A DNA stretch of 36,941 nt from Spirogloea muscicola (lineage: Eukaryota; Streptophyta; Zygnematophyceae; Spirogloeales; Spirogloeaceae): contig WELB01000002.1 of the NCBI GenBank assembly GCA_009602725.1, forward strand, positions 371,756-408,696, read 5' to 3'. The notes below the pieces were generated by a model, which saw only the letters and a list, made by a program, of their open reading frames with translations, was not told the origin of the DNA and searched no databases. Positions 20,701 to 32,078 of this stretch are shown here, in pieces. The position numbers and the translations under genes were made by a program. Within the stretch, counting starts at the first letter, position 1; every line of letters starts with the position of its first letter.

Positions 20701-22120
20701 ACTTAGCGACTCACTCGCATTTACTGGCAGGTTAAGTGGCCATTTGCCGCCTCAATTGGGAAGTCTTGTGAAGCTCAACAAGCTCTGGCTTGACGGCAAC
20801 ATCTTCTCTGGACCGATCCCGGCAACCTTCTCCAATCTGGAGAACTTGCAAGAGCTGGTGATGACAAATATCAATTTTTCTGGCCCATTCCCAGAGTGGC
20901 TTGGCAACCAAAGCAGTGCTTTGAATATTTTCCTAGGTCACAACAGCTTGACCGGAGGAGTACCCGCAAGCATTCGAAGTCTGCAATACGTTCAAAATCT
21001 TGACATCTCCACCAACCGCCTAAATGGCAGTCTCCCCCTGGAAATTGGAGAATTAAGCACGCTCATTTCATTTTCGGCTGCGAGCAACTCATTCAGCGGG
21101 CCCATACCAGAGGGTATCGGCAACTTGCCGAATCTTGTCTATCTCGAACTTTCCAACAATCATCTCAATGGCAGCATCCCGGCGTCCTTTGCAAATTTGA
21201 GCCTTACTCTCGTCTTCAACATCTCAAATAACAACCTCAGTGGGCCCATTCCTGGCGGTTCTATTGGTCACTACAACAGCAGCTCCTTCTCTGGCAATGC
21301 AGCCTTGTGTGGCGGCCCTTATGTGGCCTGCAAGACAACTCCCTCACCTCGTTCTCTTCCTCCTTCCCCACCACCTCCGGAGCACAAGTCGTCGAGCTTA
21401 TCAGGGGGCGCAATTGCGGGCATTGTTGTTGGGGCTGTTGTCCTCCTTCTTCTCCTGTTGCTGGGACTTCTCCGGCTGTGTTGCTTAGGTCGGAAGAAAG
21501 AAAAACCTATGACAGAGAAGGAGCGGAGCATTGAGAGCTTCTGCTCCAAGATGTCCATCACGAAGGACAGACTCCAAGCTCCCTTCACCTACGAGGAGCT
21601 CATGGACGCAACTGAGGACTTCAACGACAAGCACATTCTTGGATCGGGCGGCTTTGGGAAAGTCTATGTGTACGTACGTTGCCCTGGTTGCAAGCGGTGT
21701 TTTGCTCTTGGTGCTTGTTGTCCCGGTCAACTGCTTATCCTATGGCTCTTCCTTATCCTATGGCAAACTTTCAATATGATGCAAATTGCTGAGCAGTGCG
21801 CAGATGAAGGACGGGCAAAAGTATGCAGTGAAGAAGCTAGCGCCAGACAGCAAGCAAGGTCTGAGAGAGGTGCAAGCTGAGGTGGAGATACTAAGTGGCA
21901 TTCATCACCGCAATCTGGTCCCGCTACGGGGCTGGTACATCCCTAAGGACAGCGACATGGACCTGCTGCTCATCTATCCATTCTTGCCTGGCGGGAATCT
22001 TGAACAACTGGTGCACCTGGGGAATGGCGTGCCTTCCAAGCCAGAAGGGTTTGATCACTGGGCTGCACGGAAGAAGGTCATGTTGGGTGCAGCGGTTGGG
22101 CTTAAGTACCTGCATCACGA

Positions 22121-22126
22121 GTGGAA
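22121..22126 (+). other. 1-nt deletion before the gene B kinase catalytic loop
   Basis: Gene A reads CACGAGTGCGAACCTCGG and gene B CACGAGTGGAACCTCGG. The frame moves just ahead of [10 protein letters not shown], which continues undamaged in the next frame, so this is a recent event. Confidence 0.8.
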
Positions 22127-22799
22127 CCTCGGGTGCTGCATAGGGACGTCAAGCCGAGCAACACCTTGTTGGATGAACACGGTCAAGGATACATGGCGGA
22201 TTTTGGGCTTGCACGAACCTTTCAGGCACATGATACGCACGTGTCAACCATGGCTGCAGGTAAGTCCCAATGCCCTCCAATGCCCGTTGAGCTGCATTGT
22301 AGGCCTTTCTGGCATCGTGCGAGAAGGATGTGTGATTACATGCTGGTTATGGGTCATCTCTGCTGCAACTCATGACGCGTCACGATGATGCACATTGACA
22401 GGCACAGTTGGGTATATGGGTCCAGACTACGCCCTAGGCCAACTGACTACATACAGCGATGTATTCAGTTTTGGAGTGATGCTTCTCGAGACTGTCACTG
22501 GTAAACGGCCTGTTGACCCTTTCTTTCAGACCGAAGTTGCAACTGGTGGCAACTTGATCTCGTGGGTGCGATCCTGCCTTCGCCACAAGCAGCCTTTGGA
22601 GTGCGTTGATATGGCGCTAGCTCCATTCGTCCCCCAGAAAGTGGACGAATTCCGGGGCGCCTTGAGATTGGGGCTAATTTGCTGCTCTGATATCCCAAAA
22701 GAAAGGCCAACAATGATTGACGTGGTTGAGATGCTCCAGAATCTCGGAGCCTTTGGTGCTGGCTTGACATTTCCTAAATCATTCGTTGCCAGCGAGTGA

Positions 22800-23827
22800 T
22801 TCAGCTTTCAGATCTACTCACTTCGTGCACATCCCTCTCTTGGCTGGCATCATACCAATGCCCTACATGAGACTCCTGGAGGTCGAGCCTTGATGCTGCA
22901 ACGACACTTTCTATGTTACGACAGGCCTATCATGGTGCAATGCCCGTCACTCCCTTGCCCGTCTGACCATGGTATTGAGTATGCAGCACGATCGAAAGGG
23001 TGATAATGCGAGGAAAGGAAGAGGCAGCGGAGTGTCAGAGGTATTGGCGAGCTTCATCCGGGAGAAAGGCGACAGAGAATGAAGGAAAAGGGCGAGAGGG
23101 AGCAGGAGCAGGAGAAAGTGAGGGTGTGACCGAAGAGAGGAAGTTGAGAGGTGGCCAACCTATAAGGCTGGGCAGCGTCCCATCAGCGTCCCAGTAGCAT
23201 TGTGGTCAGTGGAATGCAATGGAGCTTTGCCCGTCCTGTAGTGGTGCCAAAAACAGGTGTATTGTAAAAGCTTATAAGTATGGTCGTCACAGTGGTGAAA
23301 ATGAAATGATGGCAAGTAAAGTGACTGCTTGTGAGTGCTCATTGGTGTAGAGAACGAATGAGGCAAGAGCAAGCTGACAGAGAGGAGATATGAGGAGAGG
23401 AGATATGGTTCAATCTCAAGAAAAGAAGTGAGCTCTCGGGAAATGCAAAGGGGAACCAGCATGGAAAATATTGACAAGGTCCGAAGTAGCTGCAAATCTG
23501 CTGAAGCACATAACTAAGTCAGCATGTGAAAAGCCAGCCCGAAATGATTTGACAAGGCCCCAAGGGGCCGAGTATTGCTGAAACACACTACTAAGCACGT
23601 ACCATGCAGGATAGTCACTTATGGAATTCTACTCAGCAGCCGCAAGTCAGAAAAAGTAGCCGCCGGAAGCAGTCCCTTGACGAAACCGAGTGGCTGCAGC
23701 TGGTGTAGGAAAGCAGCGCCCGCCATGGCCTTGGCGTCGGCGGCGGCTGAGACAGCGGCGGCGGCGGCAGCGGCGGCGGCGACTGGGGAGCGAGACCGGA
23801 CTCGGAGGGATCCGAAGGTGTTGAGAA
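22800..23827. other. 3' flank of gene B, no gene found
   Basis: Close copy of 8,235-9,240, including the purine-rich stretch and triplet run. It ends at GTTGAGAA, where the LINE insertion starts. Confidence 0.6.
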
Positions 23828-23936
23828 AGCGGCTGCTGATATGGAAGAATCGGCTGTGAAATGCCAGCCAGATGCATACAGGTGTTTATGACGGAGCCAA
23901 AGGCTAGGCAGACAGGGCGCCCTCAATACCCCCGTG

Positions 23937-25352
23937 TCAGCAGTAGGAAGTCAGATGAGCTGAGGGGAGGAAGAGCAACCCCGCTGCGCAAGCCAGAGGC
24001 TGCTGCAAGGGCGCGACCAGCGCGGCGGTGCAAAGCAAGCGCTTGGGAGCGCTGCAGGGACATAGACAATCGCATACGGTAGCAGGACACCAGACCCAAA
24101 GGCACCGAGCCACCGGGAAGGGCAGCACCCTGCTCCCGGCGCCGCTGGTCAGCTTGAGGGCCAGCAGCGAAAGTAACGAGGACCACCGACCCCCGTAACA
24201 CCCATGGATGTCCATGGCCAGGGGGTAAAAGGTATCACCCGCCGGGTGGTCCTTGTACTTGTGCAGCTTCTTCCGTTCGGCTATCTTCACAGCGTAGCCG
24301 GTCTCAGAAGTAATGGGGCCCTTCGTCCGGAAGCTGTCGGTGAGGACAACGTCCATGAGGAGCCGCTTGCCACCTCCCAGGGGGACGCCGTCCAGATCGA
24401 CACGCCTCGTCCGAGGGACCCCATTGCGGAGGAGGATGGGCATCACCCCAGTGCTCTCCAACGCCACTTGATATCCCGCCTCCTTGACGATGCCATACAT
24501 GGCGTCTCGTAGGAGGTTGTGGGAGCCCGTGCGCTCACTGCCTTTGGCACACCTGAGCATGTGGTCACCCATGAGCAATGCATCATGCTCAATAAGCCCA
24601 CATTCACATTGGGTCACCCCTGCCAAGCACAGGGATGGCAAGCCAAGACGGCGGCACATAGCATCGCAAAATAAAGCATTCTCCATCCGCAAGCCCGCAT
24701 GCAAAGGCAAAGCGCGGAGCCACTCAGACGCTCCCAGAGACGAAACAGATAGGAGCCGAGCCTGGCCTCGAACATCTCCTTGGAGGAGACTCCGGAGATG
24801 CTCCAGTGGTTGCTCGTCTGCAGCACGGGTAAACCGCGATTGAGCCTTGACATCAGAAACGTCAGCCCAGGCAGCAAAACTAACAGGCTCATTTACCAGA
24901 GGCGGGTATGCGGCAAAGAGGTCCTGTTGGCATGCTTTGAGAGTCACTTGGAAAGGCAGACTCCCCTGAACCACGGTACTGATGTGAGGCGCCAACACAC
25001 GTTGTTGCCCAAGAAGGAATCGTCCAGATATGGACGAAGCCACCTGGGCCCAGCAGCCAAGGTACGCTGGTCTGCACAAGCGGACCAAGGGGCGACAACC
25101 AAGCCCACCGAGACGGATGGGCAGCGTACATTGCACCAGTGCTGCTGGGGACTGCTCTAGGAGTGGGTGAGCAATCATGTCAGCTAGGCATCGTTGGAGC
25201 TTGACATCTATGGATGCATAGACCTCATCCATGGTAACCGAAGGTGGGACCGCTCTTAAGAGGTAACACGGCCGCTGTGCCACACTCCTGGTCAAAATGG
25301 CCACTGCCAACTGAGAGTCCTCGAGGGTGGGGAGCTCTGGCAGGACCTGCAT
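23937..25352 (-). pseudogene. LINE protein C-terminal half, 471-codon open frame
   Basis: The frame opens with DSQLAVAILTRSVAQRPCYL, the region after the RT thumb. A CECG-H-H-C zinc-binding pattern follows (CECGLIEHDALLMGDHMLRC). Then come VDLDGVPL-GGGKRLLMDVVL, AVKIAERKKLHKYKDHPAG and FYPLAMDIHGCYGGRW. Spaced acidic residues followed by A-x-x-A-E-x-K-K-x-x-K-Y resemble the PD-(D/E)XK restriction-like nuclease of some non-LTR elements. That assignment is inference. Past about 24,130 the frame is wrong: the conserved ending (RMRLSMSLQRS ... LLLTRGY, stop at 23,923) lies in another frame. Part of a mobile element, not a host gene. Confidence 0.75.
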
Positions 25353-25691
25353 ATATCCTTGGAGACGAGCAAGGACAGCACCCTCCGAGAAAGACGGGGT
25401 CCCCTACAGGCACTCCCAAGATCTTCAAACCGCCCTCTGGTGTCTGACAAGATGTAGGCAACGAGGGAAGGAGGGAAAGAGGGATGCCGTTGGGGGACCA
25501 GGCAGAGCACTTGGCAGTACTTATCCCAAGCCCGATGAGCTGGAGCTGGTGCTGAAGCGTGCCAAAAGCTCGCAGCACCTCCTCTGGGGGGCCGAGCAGC
25601 GTAGTTATCATCCGCGTAACTCGGGAGGAGAACGCCAGGGTGAGCGCTCGCCGTGTTGCGCAAAGCACGGTGATGCGCCAAGCAAAGAGAA
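25225..25691 (-). pseudogene. LINE reverse transcriptase, palm and thumb part
   Basis: HPGVLLPSYADDNYAA holds the catalytic YADD (25,608-25,619, minus strand). After a frame change the next frame reads LLGPPEEVLRAFGTLQHQL, GLGISTAKCSAW and GLKILGVPVGDP, the primer grip and thumb pattern of non-LTR reverse transcriptases. Confidence 0.8.
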
Positions 25692-26130
25692 GAGAAGAGC
25701 GAAGGGCTGCCTGCCCTCCAGTGTCTTATGACCCCGGCCCGACCCGCAGGGAAATCGCGGGGAGGCTGAGCTGGTTGGCCAGCCCGGCAGATAAGCCGCT
25801 GGCCTGGCAGCCAGCGTGTGGGGCCCATGCCATCCACCCACTCCCAGGTCAGAAACCGTAGACCTCGTCTACCGCTGTCCGTGGTGAGCATTCCAAGGCG
25901 CTACCGCGCAGCTCCACACAAAACAGCTAGACCTAGACCATATGCAGCTAGCAGTCAAGAGTTTACCAAGAAAGAAAGGGCTCGCCCATTGAGGATAGGG
26001 GCTGGACAAGCCAGCCCAAAAAAGAATGAGCAGAGTACAAGAAGCCCAAGAAGAAGGGGGCCAGGCGAAGCACTAAGGCGAAGCACTAAGACAGAAGCAC
26101 ACAAGAAGAAACAAAGCAGCTACTAACTAC
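25692..26130. repeat. Copy B repeat-derived flank with relocated block and tail hairpin
   Basis: Continues the collinearity with 9,241-9,590. It contains the 74-bp block (25,897-25,970), followed by a minus-strand tail with hairpin GGGGCTGGACAAGCCAGCCC (25,998-26,017). No gene. Confidence 0.65.
25893..25970. repeat. Relocated 74-bp block, copy B position
   Basis: Same block as 9,648-9,721 with a few substitutions. It sits between TTCCAAG and AAAGAAAGGG, where copy A reads TTCCAAGAAAGGG without it. CCAAG is present on both sides, as a short target duplication would be. Confidence 0.75.
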
Positions 26131-26622
26131 TCAGTAACCCCTGCTAAGCAGTCGCAGGTCAGAGAGGCTATGTTCCTGGAAGGACGTCCCCTGGCCAGAG
26201 CCAGAGGCAGCAGCGAGGGCTCGGCCGGCACGTAGGTGCAGCGCACGGGCCATTGACCTCTGCAGCGAGACGGCCAGGCGCATGCGATACACCTGGGCGA
26301 GCGACCCGGCTGCAGGAAAGTCCACCGGCTCCCCATGGAAGGACACTCTTTCCAACAGCTGGAGCACGGCCAGCACGCAGGTGCAAGGCGTGGACCATGG
26401 ACCGCTGGGGGGATACGGACAGGCGCATACGAAGTACCTGCGCTAGCGAATCCAGAGAGACGCTGGGGCGCGCATGCTGCCTCGCTGACTGGAAAACTGC
26501 TGTGGGGTTTGAGAAGCTGTCGGCTATTGCGGGCGGAGGTGTGGGCGAGGCGAGGGCTGTTGCAGGCCAGGACGATGGTCAGAGCCGCGGCAGTGGGGCC
26601 CGTCGAGGCGCCCCCGCAGGAG
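26131..26622 (-). pseudogene. LINE C-terminal remnant in copy B
   Basis: Minus strand reads FPAAGSLAQVYRMRLAVSLQ, HLRAGRALAAASGSG and SDLRLLSRGY stop: the family ending, here complete. A second, partial repeat of the RMRLSVSLQ segment lies next to it (26,340-26,450). Confidence 0.65.
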
Positions 26623-26625
26623 ATG

Positions 26626-26646
26626 CACTGCACTGCACTGCACTGG
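26626..26646. repeat. Pentanucleotide repeat
   Basis: Four tandem CACTG units, exactly where copies A and B stop being collinear. Confidence 0.8.
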
Positions 26647-27105
26647 CACATGTTGCTACTGGGACGCCCATGGGCTTACTGCCAAGCCTAGACGGCTGGC
26701 TATCCTCTTTAGTCAAACCTCGGCCTCACTCCCACTTTCTCTCCTGCTCCCTCTGGCAACTTCCCTTCACTTTCTGTCACCTCCTTTCGCTTTACGCTCG
26801 CTAACAACAATGTCTTTTCTGCCTCTGCCTCTCTTCGGTCAGTGACCGACTCGCTCGACTTCTCTGTGCATCACATTCTCTGCTTCTTTCTATCGTGCTA
26901 CTCACTGTCAGCAGGGCAAACAAAGCCAGGGAGCCATGCACATGGACCCTTGTACCCCTTATCAACAATTGCACTGACTGCAGCACCAAATTTATGCTGT
27001 CATGGCGTCTCATATAAGTCATCATTGTTGCAAGGTATTCAGCTTAGGAGAATTAATAAGAAAAAGGAAGGACTGTACTGGGTGGCCATGTGTCTCTCTG
27101 AATGG
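26647..27105. other. 3' flank of pseudogene C, no gene found
   Basis: Pyrimidine-rich. It resembles the reverse complement of the purine-rich 3' flank of genes A and B (8,440-8,590), as expected for the downstream region of a minus-strand paralogue. Confidence 0.45.
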
Positions 27106-28479
27106 TCAGCTCAGCACCTTAGGAATCTCCAAACCAGCACACAATGCTTGGAAAACTTGGAGCATTTTAACAATGTCAATAAGTGGTGGCCTTTGACCTG
27201 GAGTATTGAAGCAGCAGAATCGCCCTGCGTTTAAGGCTCCATTCATCTTGTCAATGTTCTGAAGAACAAATGGAGCAAGCACCATATCGATGCACTCCAA
27301 AGGCTTCTGATTGTGAAGGCATGATCGCACCCAATCAATCAAGGTGCCACCAGTTGCAGTTCAGATTGACAGAACAGATCAGCAGGGTGCTTGCCGGTGA
27401 CCGTCTCCAGAATCGTGACTCCAAAATTGAAGCATCGGTGCGCTCAGTCATTTGGCCCTAGAGCGCAATCTGGAGCCAGACAGCCATTTGTGCCTGCGAA
27501 TATGTAGCAATCATGGATTGCAATCAAGAGTTGCAGAAAGCCTGACTCCTCTCTATGCGAGGCCATAATGAGATGCCACAACCAGCCTTGCCAGTAACAT
27601 GCAGTGAGCAACTCGTCCGTCTTGCATGATGCCAGGAGGCCAATGATAAAGCACAAATGCCATTGGAGTTCATGAAGAAGTCACCTGCAGCCCTAGTTGA
27701 CACGTGACTGTCTTGCAAACCTCGTGCAAGCCCAAAATTCCGCCACATAACCTTGACCTTGCTCATCAGAAAAGATATTGCTCGGCGTGATGTCCACATG
27801 CACAACCCGAGTACTTGCACTCATGGTGCAAGTACTTGAGCCCAACGGCCGAACCCAGAATGGACTTACATCGGGCAGACCAGTGGTCACATTCATCTGA
27901 ATCAGATGGTACGCCCTTTCCTCCGTGCACAAAATGGTCACGATTCCCGCCAGGCAAGATAGGATAGACGAGCAGGATGTCCACGTCGCTGTCTTGGGGG
28001 ATGCACCAGGCTCGTAGCGGAACCAGATCGCGATGATTGATGCAACTCAGCGTCTCCACCAAAGCTTGTACCTCTCTCATTCCTTGCGTGCTATCTGGTG
28101 CTGGCCTCTTCACTGAATATAGTTTGCCATCATTCATCTCAGCATCTTCATTTGAGTGGCCTGTAGAGTTGTGCCATCGGACATGAATGAGATTGGGACA
28201 ACAAGCACAAAGAAGAAACACCAAGGAAGAAGGGCGAATTACCAGCTGAAAGCAGGGCTGGCATATGCATGGCTACTGTGTTTCTATCGTTTACGTACCT
28301 ATGGACTTACCCAGAGCCGCCCATACTAATAATGTGGTTGTCGTTGGAATTCTCAGTTGCATCCATGAGCTCCTCAAAGGTGAAGGCACCTTGGAGTCTG
28401 TCCTCAGTGATGGACATCTTGGAGCAGGAAGTTTCCAAGCTCCGCTCCTTGCCTGTCATAGTCTTGTCCTGCCTCCAAG

Positions 28480-29203
28480 CTAGTTACAACAAAAGGGAAG
28501 GCATAACTGCACCAAGCCAACAAGGAAAAGAACTTCCAGAATGAAAATGAAGGCAGTTTGCCAGCCATTCAAGATTGGCGACTCGTGCTTTGGAGGTGAC
28601 TTGCAGGCCAGATAAGGGCCGCCACACAATGCTGCATTGCCAGCAAAGGAGCTGCTGTTGTATTGACCAACAGAACCACCAGGAATAGGCCCACTGAGGT
28701 TGTTGTTGGAGACATTAAAGAAGAGATCGAGATCTAAATCTGCAAAGGACGCCGGGATGCTGCCATTGAGATCATTGTTGGAAAGGTCGAGATAGGTGAG
28801 ACTCCTCAATCTGCCAATACGCTCCGGTATGGGCCCGCTGAATAAATTGTTTGCAGCCGAAAATTCTCTCAGCTTGGCCAAGTCTCCAATTTCCACAGGG
28901 AGACTGCCTGTCAGGTGGTTGTTGGAGATGTCAAGTTCTTGGACTCTCTGCAAATAATTGATGGTTTCAGGTATTCCTCCAGTCAGATTGTTGTGACCTA
29001 GGAAGATAGTCAATGCAGACCACAGATTGCCAAGCCACTCTGGAAATGGGCCAGATGATTGATTGCTGTCCATCATCAGCACTTGCATACTTCCCAGATT
29101 GTTAAATGTTGATGGAATCGGTCCAGAGAGGTTGTTGCCAGTGAGCAAGAGTTGGCTGAGCCGTTTCAGTTGTCCCAATTGGGGCGGCAGGTGGCCCCTT
29201 AAT
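28480..29203 (-). pseudogene. Pseudogene C: last LRRs and membrane segment
   Basis: The longest surviving frame: seven LRRs starting LRGHLPPQLGQLKRLSQLLL, the cap NAALCGGPYLAC and a helix FIFILEVLFLVGLVQLCL, then a stop at 28,480. In genes A and B a basic stop-transfer and kinase follow here. Confidence 0.8.
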
Positions 29204-31361
29204 CTGCCAAAGCTTGTAAGTCAGCCACTAATTGACCATGCCAGCTGCAATTTGTTTACATATTATGCATCTTGTGACGTGGGAAATCAGGCAACTAAAT
29301 GGGTGCACTGTGTTCGCATCAAAGCTCAGAGCCTGTTGTAGGTCCAGATTGAACATGCGGCTGCAATTGGCAAGCTCTGGTGGCACTCCGCCCTCCAGTC
29401 TGACACCAAGTGAGCAGTTTCCAGGGGTGTGACTGATTCGACTGCCAATTCGACTTCACTCAATAGCACGTACGAACGAGCAGAGAGAGCATCTGGTTGG
29501 CCTTACGCTGCAGGGGTGACGCAATAGTCTACGATACAGACGTCTATAGTCACATGCTGTATGTCGATCGGCCCTGAGACTTCAGCTTGCAATCACCTGT
29601 TGTTGCTTGCCTTGAAGCTGAAGAGTATTGGCAGCTGTCCAAGCTCATGCGGAACTCCTCCACTTAAGCTGCGAGAAGCAAGATGCCTATTTCATAGGCA
29701 TAAGCTGTGTGGTGATGTCTTGGCCACGATGTGGACAGGCAAAAGACCTGGAGTCTTGGCCTAGAGCAGTCACCAGCTAGAGCTACATGCACATGCCTTG
29801 AGTTGAGAAGGTGGACTCTTGCTGATCAGCCAAGCAATGAACATGGGCCACAGGGAAGCCCTCACAAGTTACAGCTCAGGCCCAGAAGTTTGAGGTTTGC
29901 ACATTTGCTTAAATCCTTCGGAATTCGGCCTGATAGTCTTTGAATGGAAGAGGAGCAAGGACTGTGTCAAACAATGTAGTGGCTGCTCATCAAAGAATCT
30001 GTATGCCTCCCTAATATTGCAGGTAGCATGAATTCAATCATGTCCAAGATCCAATGGCTCAATGCCGTCAATCAAGGGGGTGAAGATGCCCACTTATTTA
30101 GTTGCAAGAGGAGGTGTGTCAATCTGACCAAGTTGCCATAAGATGGAGGGATCGCCCCCGTGAGATTGTGAAAGAGGAAGAGGACCTGTAAGTAGCTTCC
30201 TCACAGGTCTCCTTGGCACAAGCACAATGAATAGGTCATACAAGACATCACTCTAGCAGAGCCTCAGAGATTGTGACAAAGCTTTACTACTGTAGGCTTA
30301 AACAGTGTGTAACTATACGTCTTTCACATCAGAAAAAAAGTTCTTTCACATAGCTAATAGTACTTTTGCGTCCGCAACAGGTGGTCACAAGGATTCTGAT
30401 AGCTGGTCGTACGATTATCGTGAAGAGTAACTTTTGAATCCCAGTGTCTCAGGCTGATGAGGCAGTACCTGTTGTTCCGAAGGTCAAGGACGCCAAGTGC
30501 CTTGCAGTGGCTGAGCTCTGGTGGGAGGCTGCCTATGAATCTGTACAAGGGACCATGCAAAGACATAGCCGCTTTAGGTGAATGCCTGAGGTTTCTGTGC
30601 ATCCATGGTACCTCATTTCATGCCTAGCAATCTATTACAAGGAACTGATCCAAGGGTCTCGACTGTATGCTGTTTGCACTGTGGCTTATCGCAGTTGACA
30701 GCATCTTTAGCAGCTCAATGCACGGCCATGCTCACGCGAGGCTTCAGAGGCATATTGAGCTTGTTGAGCTTGCTCAGATTGATATACATGCAGAGCAAGC
30801 TGGCTTTGTCAGGGCGGACAGTTTACAGCATTTAGAGTGAGTGCAGGTAAGGTGAGTACGTGTTGTTGTAGAGATAGAGGCCCTGGAGGGCGGAGAGTCT
30901 CCCGAGCTCCTCTGGGATGGGACCCGACAACCTGCCACGTACAAGACGATTCACTGATATGTTGCACTTGAAGTTGCAGCTTCGTGATGAAGAGTGCAAT
31001 TATGACTGCTGCCGCCTCATCAGCTGAGCGAAGAGACCTGGAAAGTTGAGGCGCTTTCTGAAGAGGCATGTGCATATCGTGTGCATGCAGGCCCCCCAGG
31101 AGAATGTCGTGAGGACATTGCAGAAAATTACTGTTGCCTTAGCATTGACTGAGATAACTGACAAGCAAACTGAGGCATGGTGACCTGTTGCTACCAAGGA
31201 GGAGGGTATGAAGATTAGTGATGTTGCCCAGCTCCATGGGGATGGGGCCTGAGAGCAGATTGTCATTTTATGCTATGTAGAGCAGGCTGCTGATCTTGCC
31301 GAGCTCCGCAGCCAGCACGCCCTCCAGCAGAGTCCCGGACACATTGAGCCCTACCACTTGC

Positions 31362-31653
31362 CTGCAAGCAGTAAGCAGCAAGTGACGAAGGAGGAAGCTG
31401 AGCTTCAGCCATCCTGGACCCCGACCCCGCGCCGCGCCTCCCAGGAGCTCGCTAGAATGCTGCTGGTCAAGTGGGCCTCCGCCGAGCTGCTGCAGGCAGC
31501 CACTGTCCCAGCGAGAGGCTGCCGAGGAGGCCAAGTCTGGAGAGCTACGGCCTCGATACTGGCTGCCGCTTCGGACGCCAATGCTTGCGCTGGCTTTGTG
31601 ACGCGCTGCAGCAGCCGGCTAGCGCAAGGCCAGGCTCGGCACGAAGCTCTTGC
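31362..31653 (-). other. GC-AG intron of pseudogene C
   Basis: On the minus strand exon 2 ends GGCCCCAG|GCAAGAGC and exon 3 begins TTGCAG|GCAAGTGGTAGG, joining as GGPRQVVGLNVSG. Third occurrence of the GC donor. Confidence 0.65.
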
Positions 31654-32078
31654 CTGGGGCCTCCAGGCGCCGTGGCGCTGCACTCGATGCCGAACCAGCC
31701 GCACGCTGTGGGATCGGCAGAGCGCCAGTTGGTGAGCGCGCCAAAGGGATCGTTAGTGATGCCGGCCTTGAAGGCCAGCAGCGCCACCTTGTCGGAGCTG
31801 CGTGCCAGAACAAGATCGCCGTTAGCAGGCGAGGGCGGCCATTTGGGCGCCAAGCATCGTGAGCTGAAGTGCGTGCCACCGGAGGAGCCCAGTGGCGAAA
31901 TTGCATCGGAAACGAAAGAGGATTGGCAGGCGAAATCTGCTCGCGGCTCAGGACTGAGAGTGCAGTGGTGGGCAGCTGCTCACGCGAGGTCACCGGCGGC
32001 GGAGCCGACGACGCAACTGAGCAGCGCGACGGCGGCGAGCGCTGCGGCCGCGGCGCCACCTGCGGCGGCGGCTGCCAT

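Larger units (their letters stand above)
14821..22799 (+). pseudogene. LRR receptor-like kinase, gene B (24 exons, two 1-nt deletions)
   Basis: Exons: 14821-14903, 15188-15331, 15621-15797, 16062-16133, 16404-16475, 16595-16666, 16865-16936, 17182-17253, 17344-17415, 17678-17748, 17886-17957, 18148-18219, 18440-18511, 18648-18719, 18872-18943, 19064-19135, 19295-19366, 19768-19839, 19994-20065, 20259-20330, 20530-20601, 20731-21667, 21804-22259, 22402-22799. Architecture matches gene A: signal peptide (MTTVAAAAPLLAAVALLS), LRRNT, LRRs, membrane helix, kinase. Exon 10 is 71 nt, and the first kinase-core exon has lost a base just before HRD. The product would therefore lose the catalytic loop, DFG and everything after. 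It could still make a membrane-anchored receptor without an active kinase. Assembly errors at the two sites would make it intact; everything else is open. Confidence 0.8.
23828..25691 (-). mobile_element. LINE-like retrotransposon insertion, 5'-truncated (1,864 bp)
   Basis: Absent from the otherwise collinear copy A and flanked by GAGAA at 23,823-23,827 and 25,692-25,696. On the minus strand it codes the second half of a reverse transcriptase, a zinc-binding and nuclease-like domain and the family's C-terminal tail. Its 3' end carries a weak hairpin, GGCTGGCATTTCACAGCC (about 23,844-23,870). The 5' end is cut about 25-30 codons before the YADD box, typical of incomplete reverse transcription. 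Confidence 0.82.
14526..26622. repeat. Segmental duplication, copy B
   Basis: Direct-orientation partner of 325-10,011. It is about 2.4 kb longer, mainly from the LINE insertion (23,828-25,691), a tail block near 26,140-26,340 and extra LRR exons. Confidence 0.9.
27106..32078 (-). pseudogene. LRR receptor-like kinase pseudogene C (minus strand)
   Basis: Recognisable exons: 32078-31984 (signal peptide), 31797-31654 (LRRNT, CGWFGIEC), 31361-31185, 30931-30860, 30540-30469, 30165-30094, 29937-29866, 29668-29597, 29399-29333, 29203 to about 28300 (last LRRs, cap NAALCGGPYLAC, membrane helix), then kinase pieces 28224-27766 and about 27480-27106. Lesions: TAA in the first LRR (31,268-31,270); acceptor AG changed to AA (30,166-30,167); a 5-nt deletion in 29,399-29,333; stop after the membrane helix (28,480); stop in place of the P-loop lysine; frameshifts around the catalytic loop; HRD changed to HVD (27,792-27,800). 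It lacks counterparts of gene A exons 5-15. It ends PKVLS with a stop at 27,106. Confidence 0.85.

Noticed and set aside
23937-25352. 471-codon frame as a host gene
   Set aside because: Its domains, the YADD motif just upstream, the flanking GAGAA repeats and its absence from copy A show it is part of a LINE.
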